NCBI GenBank assembly: GCA_005880525.1
Contig: VBFW01000172.1
Location: 1 to 6,665 of the forward strand
Reading direction: 5' to 3'
DNA length: 6,665 bases
From: Chloroflexota bacterium
GTDB taxonomy: Bacteria; Chloroflexota; Dormibacteria; Dormibacterales; Dormibacteraceae
Shown: positions 5,140 to 6,665 of the stretch, in pieces
Numbering within the stretch: the stretch's first letter is position 1
Layout: every line of letters begins with the position of its first letter
The notes under the pieces: generated by a model
What the model was told of the DNA's origin: nothing
Seen by the model: the letters and a program-made list of their open reading frames with translations, nothing else
Database searches by the model: none
Position numbers and translations under genes: made by a program

Positions 5140-6665
5140 GTGCGAATCCTGGCGCCGTGCTTTTTCTCCAACCGTTTCCTGATCTCGGACATAACTTTTT
5201 CTACTTCGGCGTCCGTCAGGGTGCGCTCGGGGCTCCGGAAAGTCAAGGTGAAGGCGATGCTCTTGCGGCCCTCGCCGGCCTGGTCGCCGCGATACTCGTC
5301 GAACGCGCGCACGCTCTCCAGCGAGCCGCCCCCCGCCTCTTTGATGGCACGGTGGAGATCGCCGGCGGGAACGTTTGGATCAACCACAACCGCGATGTCG
5401 CGCTGGACAGACGGATAGCGAGGCAGCTCCGCGGCTTTGCGCTCGCCGCGGGCGGCGATCAGCGCCTCGGCATTGACGTCCAGCGCCACCGCGCGACCAT
5501 CGAGGTCGAACACCGCAAGGGTCGACGGATGAAGCTCGCCCACCACGCCAATCTCGCTGCCGCCCACCATGATCGACGCCGCCCGGCCCGGGTGGTAGAG
5601 GTCCGGGGATGCGCGAAGATAGCGCACCGTGCCGGCCGCAAGGTCCTGGGCTAAGCGGTCCATCACGGACTTCAAACGCAAAAACCCGCGCCTCCCTGCA
5701 TCGGCGCCGGCGTCGACTCGGGCGAGCACGGTCAGGCGGACCTGCTCGTCGGCGAGCCCGTCGGGACGCTTGCCGCGGTAAACGCGCGCGAGCTCGAACA
5801 CATCGACGCGCTCCGCGGTCCGATTCTGGTTGTAGCGGGCGACTGAAAGGAGAGACGGCAGCAGCGAGGTTCGCATCGTGTCCAGCTCATCGCTCATCGG
5901 GTTGAAGAGCGTCCGTGCACCTTCCGCCAGGCCGAGCCGCTGCAGCAGCCGCCGAGGCACGAGCGCAGGCGAGACCACCTCGTCGAAGCCAGCGCCAAGC
6001 ACCACCTCCCGCAGGCTTCCGTGGTGGTCATCCGGGCTCATCACCTCCCACGTGTGCCGGCGGGATCCGGGCAGGGTCGCAGGGATACGGTCGATGCCGT
6101 AGATGCGGCCAACCTCCTCGATGACGTCCTCCGGCAGCTCGACGTCGAGGCGGAACACCGGCGGCAGGATCTCGTAGAACCCTTCCTGTCCGCCGTAGCC
6201 CACCTGAAACCCGAGGCGCGGCAGGATCTGCTGCTGGATTTCCTGCGGATGCACCTCGACTCCCAACAGCGCATCGATCTTCGCCGCAGGGAACACGATT
6301 CGGACTGGCTCCTGAGGCCGCGGGTAGACGTCGACCCAGTCCGCGTGCACCTGGCCGCCGGCCCAATCGCGAACGAGCGCTGCGGCGCGGCGGGCGGCTG
6401 CCATCGCCATCTCGGGAGCCAGGCCCTTCTCGTGGCGCAGGGAGGCGTCGGTACGCAGCCCGAGAGCGCGAGACGTGGCGCGGATGTTGACGCCGTCCCA
6501 GCCGGCCGACTCGATCACGACATCGGTCGTGGTGTCCGACACGCCGCTTTCCTCGCCGCCGATGATGCCTCCGATCGCTACCGGTCCATTGGCATCGGCG
6601 ACCACGAGCATTCCCGGGCCGACCTTTCGCGTCTGCCCGTCGAGGCACAGCAGCGACTCGCCTTC
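5136..6665 (-). CDS. pheT: Phenylalanyl-tRNA synthetase beta subunit, 3' part (partial)
   Basis: The beta subunit forms the alpha2beta2 PheRS with PheS and provides editing and tRNA recognition. The window holds 509 codons plus the stop; the reading frame is open to the edge, so about 290 N-terminal residues (tRNA-binding domain, B1 and most of B3/B4) lie outside. The visible part starts at EGESLLCLDGQTRKVGPGM, the end of the B3/B4 editing region, with IGGIIGGEESGV and TDASLRHEKGL. The B5 domain follows (VRIVFPAAKIDALLGVEV to IEEVGRIYGIDRIPATLP), then the catalytic-like core (LFNPMSDELDTMRTSLLPSLL at about 253-273 of the visible part). The FDX-ACB anticodon-binding domain occupies about 415-509, with LPRYPSVQRDIAVVVD, FDEYRG and RTLTDAEV. 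The stop overlaps the next gene's ATG as ATGA. Confidence 0.97.
   Translation of the reverse strand, partial: EGESLLCLDGQTRKVGPGMLVVADANGPVAIGGIIGGEESGVSDTTTDVVIESAGWDGVNIRATSRALGLRTDASLRHEKGLAPEMAMAAARRAAALVRDWAGGQVHADWVDVYPRPQEPVRIVFPAAKIDALLGVEVHPQEIQQQILPRLGFQVGYGGQEGFYEILPPVFRLDVELPEDVIEEVGRIYGIDRIPATLPGSRRHTWEVMSPDDHHGSLREVVLGAGFDEVVSPALVPRRLLQRLGLAEGARTLFNPMSDELDTMRTSLLPSLLSVARYNQNRTAERVDVFELARVYRGKRPDGLADEQVRLTVLARVDAGADAGRRGFLRLKSVMDRLAQDLAAGTVRYLRASPDLYHPGRAASIMVGGSEIGVVGELHPSTLAVFDLDGRAVALDVNAEALIAARGERKAAELPRYPSVQRDIAVVVDPNVPAGDLHRAIKEAGGGSLESVRAFDEYRGDQAGEGRKSIAFTLTFRSPERTLTDAEVEKVMSEIRKRLEKKHGARIRT

Noticed and set aside
1..6665. CRISPR array, defence or toxin-antitoxin system
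   Set aside because: There are no regularly spaced repeats and no such protein families; all identified genes are housekeeping genes. The only direct repeat of note is the two-copy yebC end.

Overview
This is a GC-rich bacterial chromosomal window in which every supported gene lies on the minus strand, so transcription runs from right to left. In that direction the order is: pheT (3' part only, cut by the window edge), a damaged cvpA-like gene, tyrS, yebC, a repeat-bearing gap of about 200 bp, ruvC, ruvA, ruvB, a hairpin-rich gap of about 200 bp, and a small DUF2905 membrane protein. High GC, TTG starts, the pheT-cvpA adjacency and a DUF2905 gene near ruvCAB suggest a soil-type Gram-positive-like or Chloroflexota/Dormibacterota-like bacterium. 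That placement is an impression from protein style, not a proven assignment.

Right half (about 3600-6665): two aminoacyl-tRNA synthetase genes flank a cvpA-type membrane gene. The pheT stop and the cvpA start overlap as ATGA. The cvpA reading frame breaks after about 17 residues, and only the C-terminal half continues, in another frame. The central membrane segments appear to be lost. tyrS starts with TTG 8 nt after the remnant's stop.

Middle (about 2600-3600): yebC, a translation/transcription factor family gene, is followed by the most unusual feature here. The last 36 bp of yebC, including its stop position, occur a second time 185 bp downstream, next to ruvC, with one synonymous difference and a different stop codon. 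Between the copies lies a hairpin-rich segment with a GTAG-headed palindrome of REP type. Removing one 185-bp unit gives an ordinary 14-nt yebC-ruvC spacing, so the segment looks like a later insertion or duplication in the operon.

Left half (1-2606): ruvC, ruvA and ruvB encode the Holliday-junction resolvase, junction-binding protein and branch-migration motor. They are tightly coupled: ruvC/ruvA overlap as TTGA and ruvA/ruvB abut with no gap. A 13-bp hairpin follows ruvB directly. DUF2905 comes after a further hairpin-rich gap and seems to have its own promoter, possibly giving a leaderless transcript.

The genes themselves are housekeeping genes (tRNA charging, translation quality, recombination repair). 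I find no defence system, CRISPR array, RNA gene or complete mobile element. The points worth a second look are the yebC-end duplication with its palindromic insert and the decayed cvpA.
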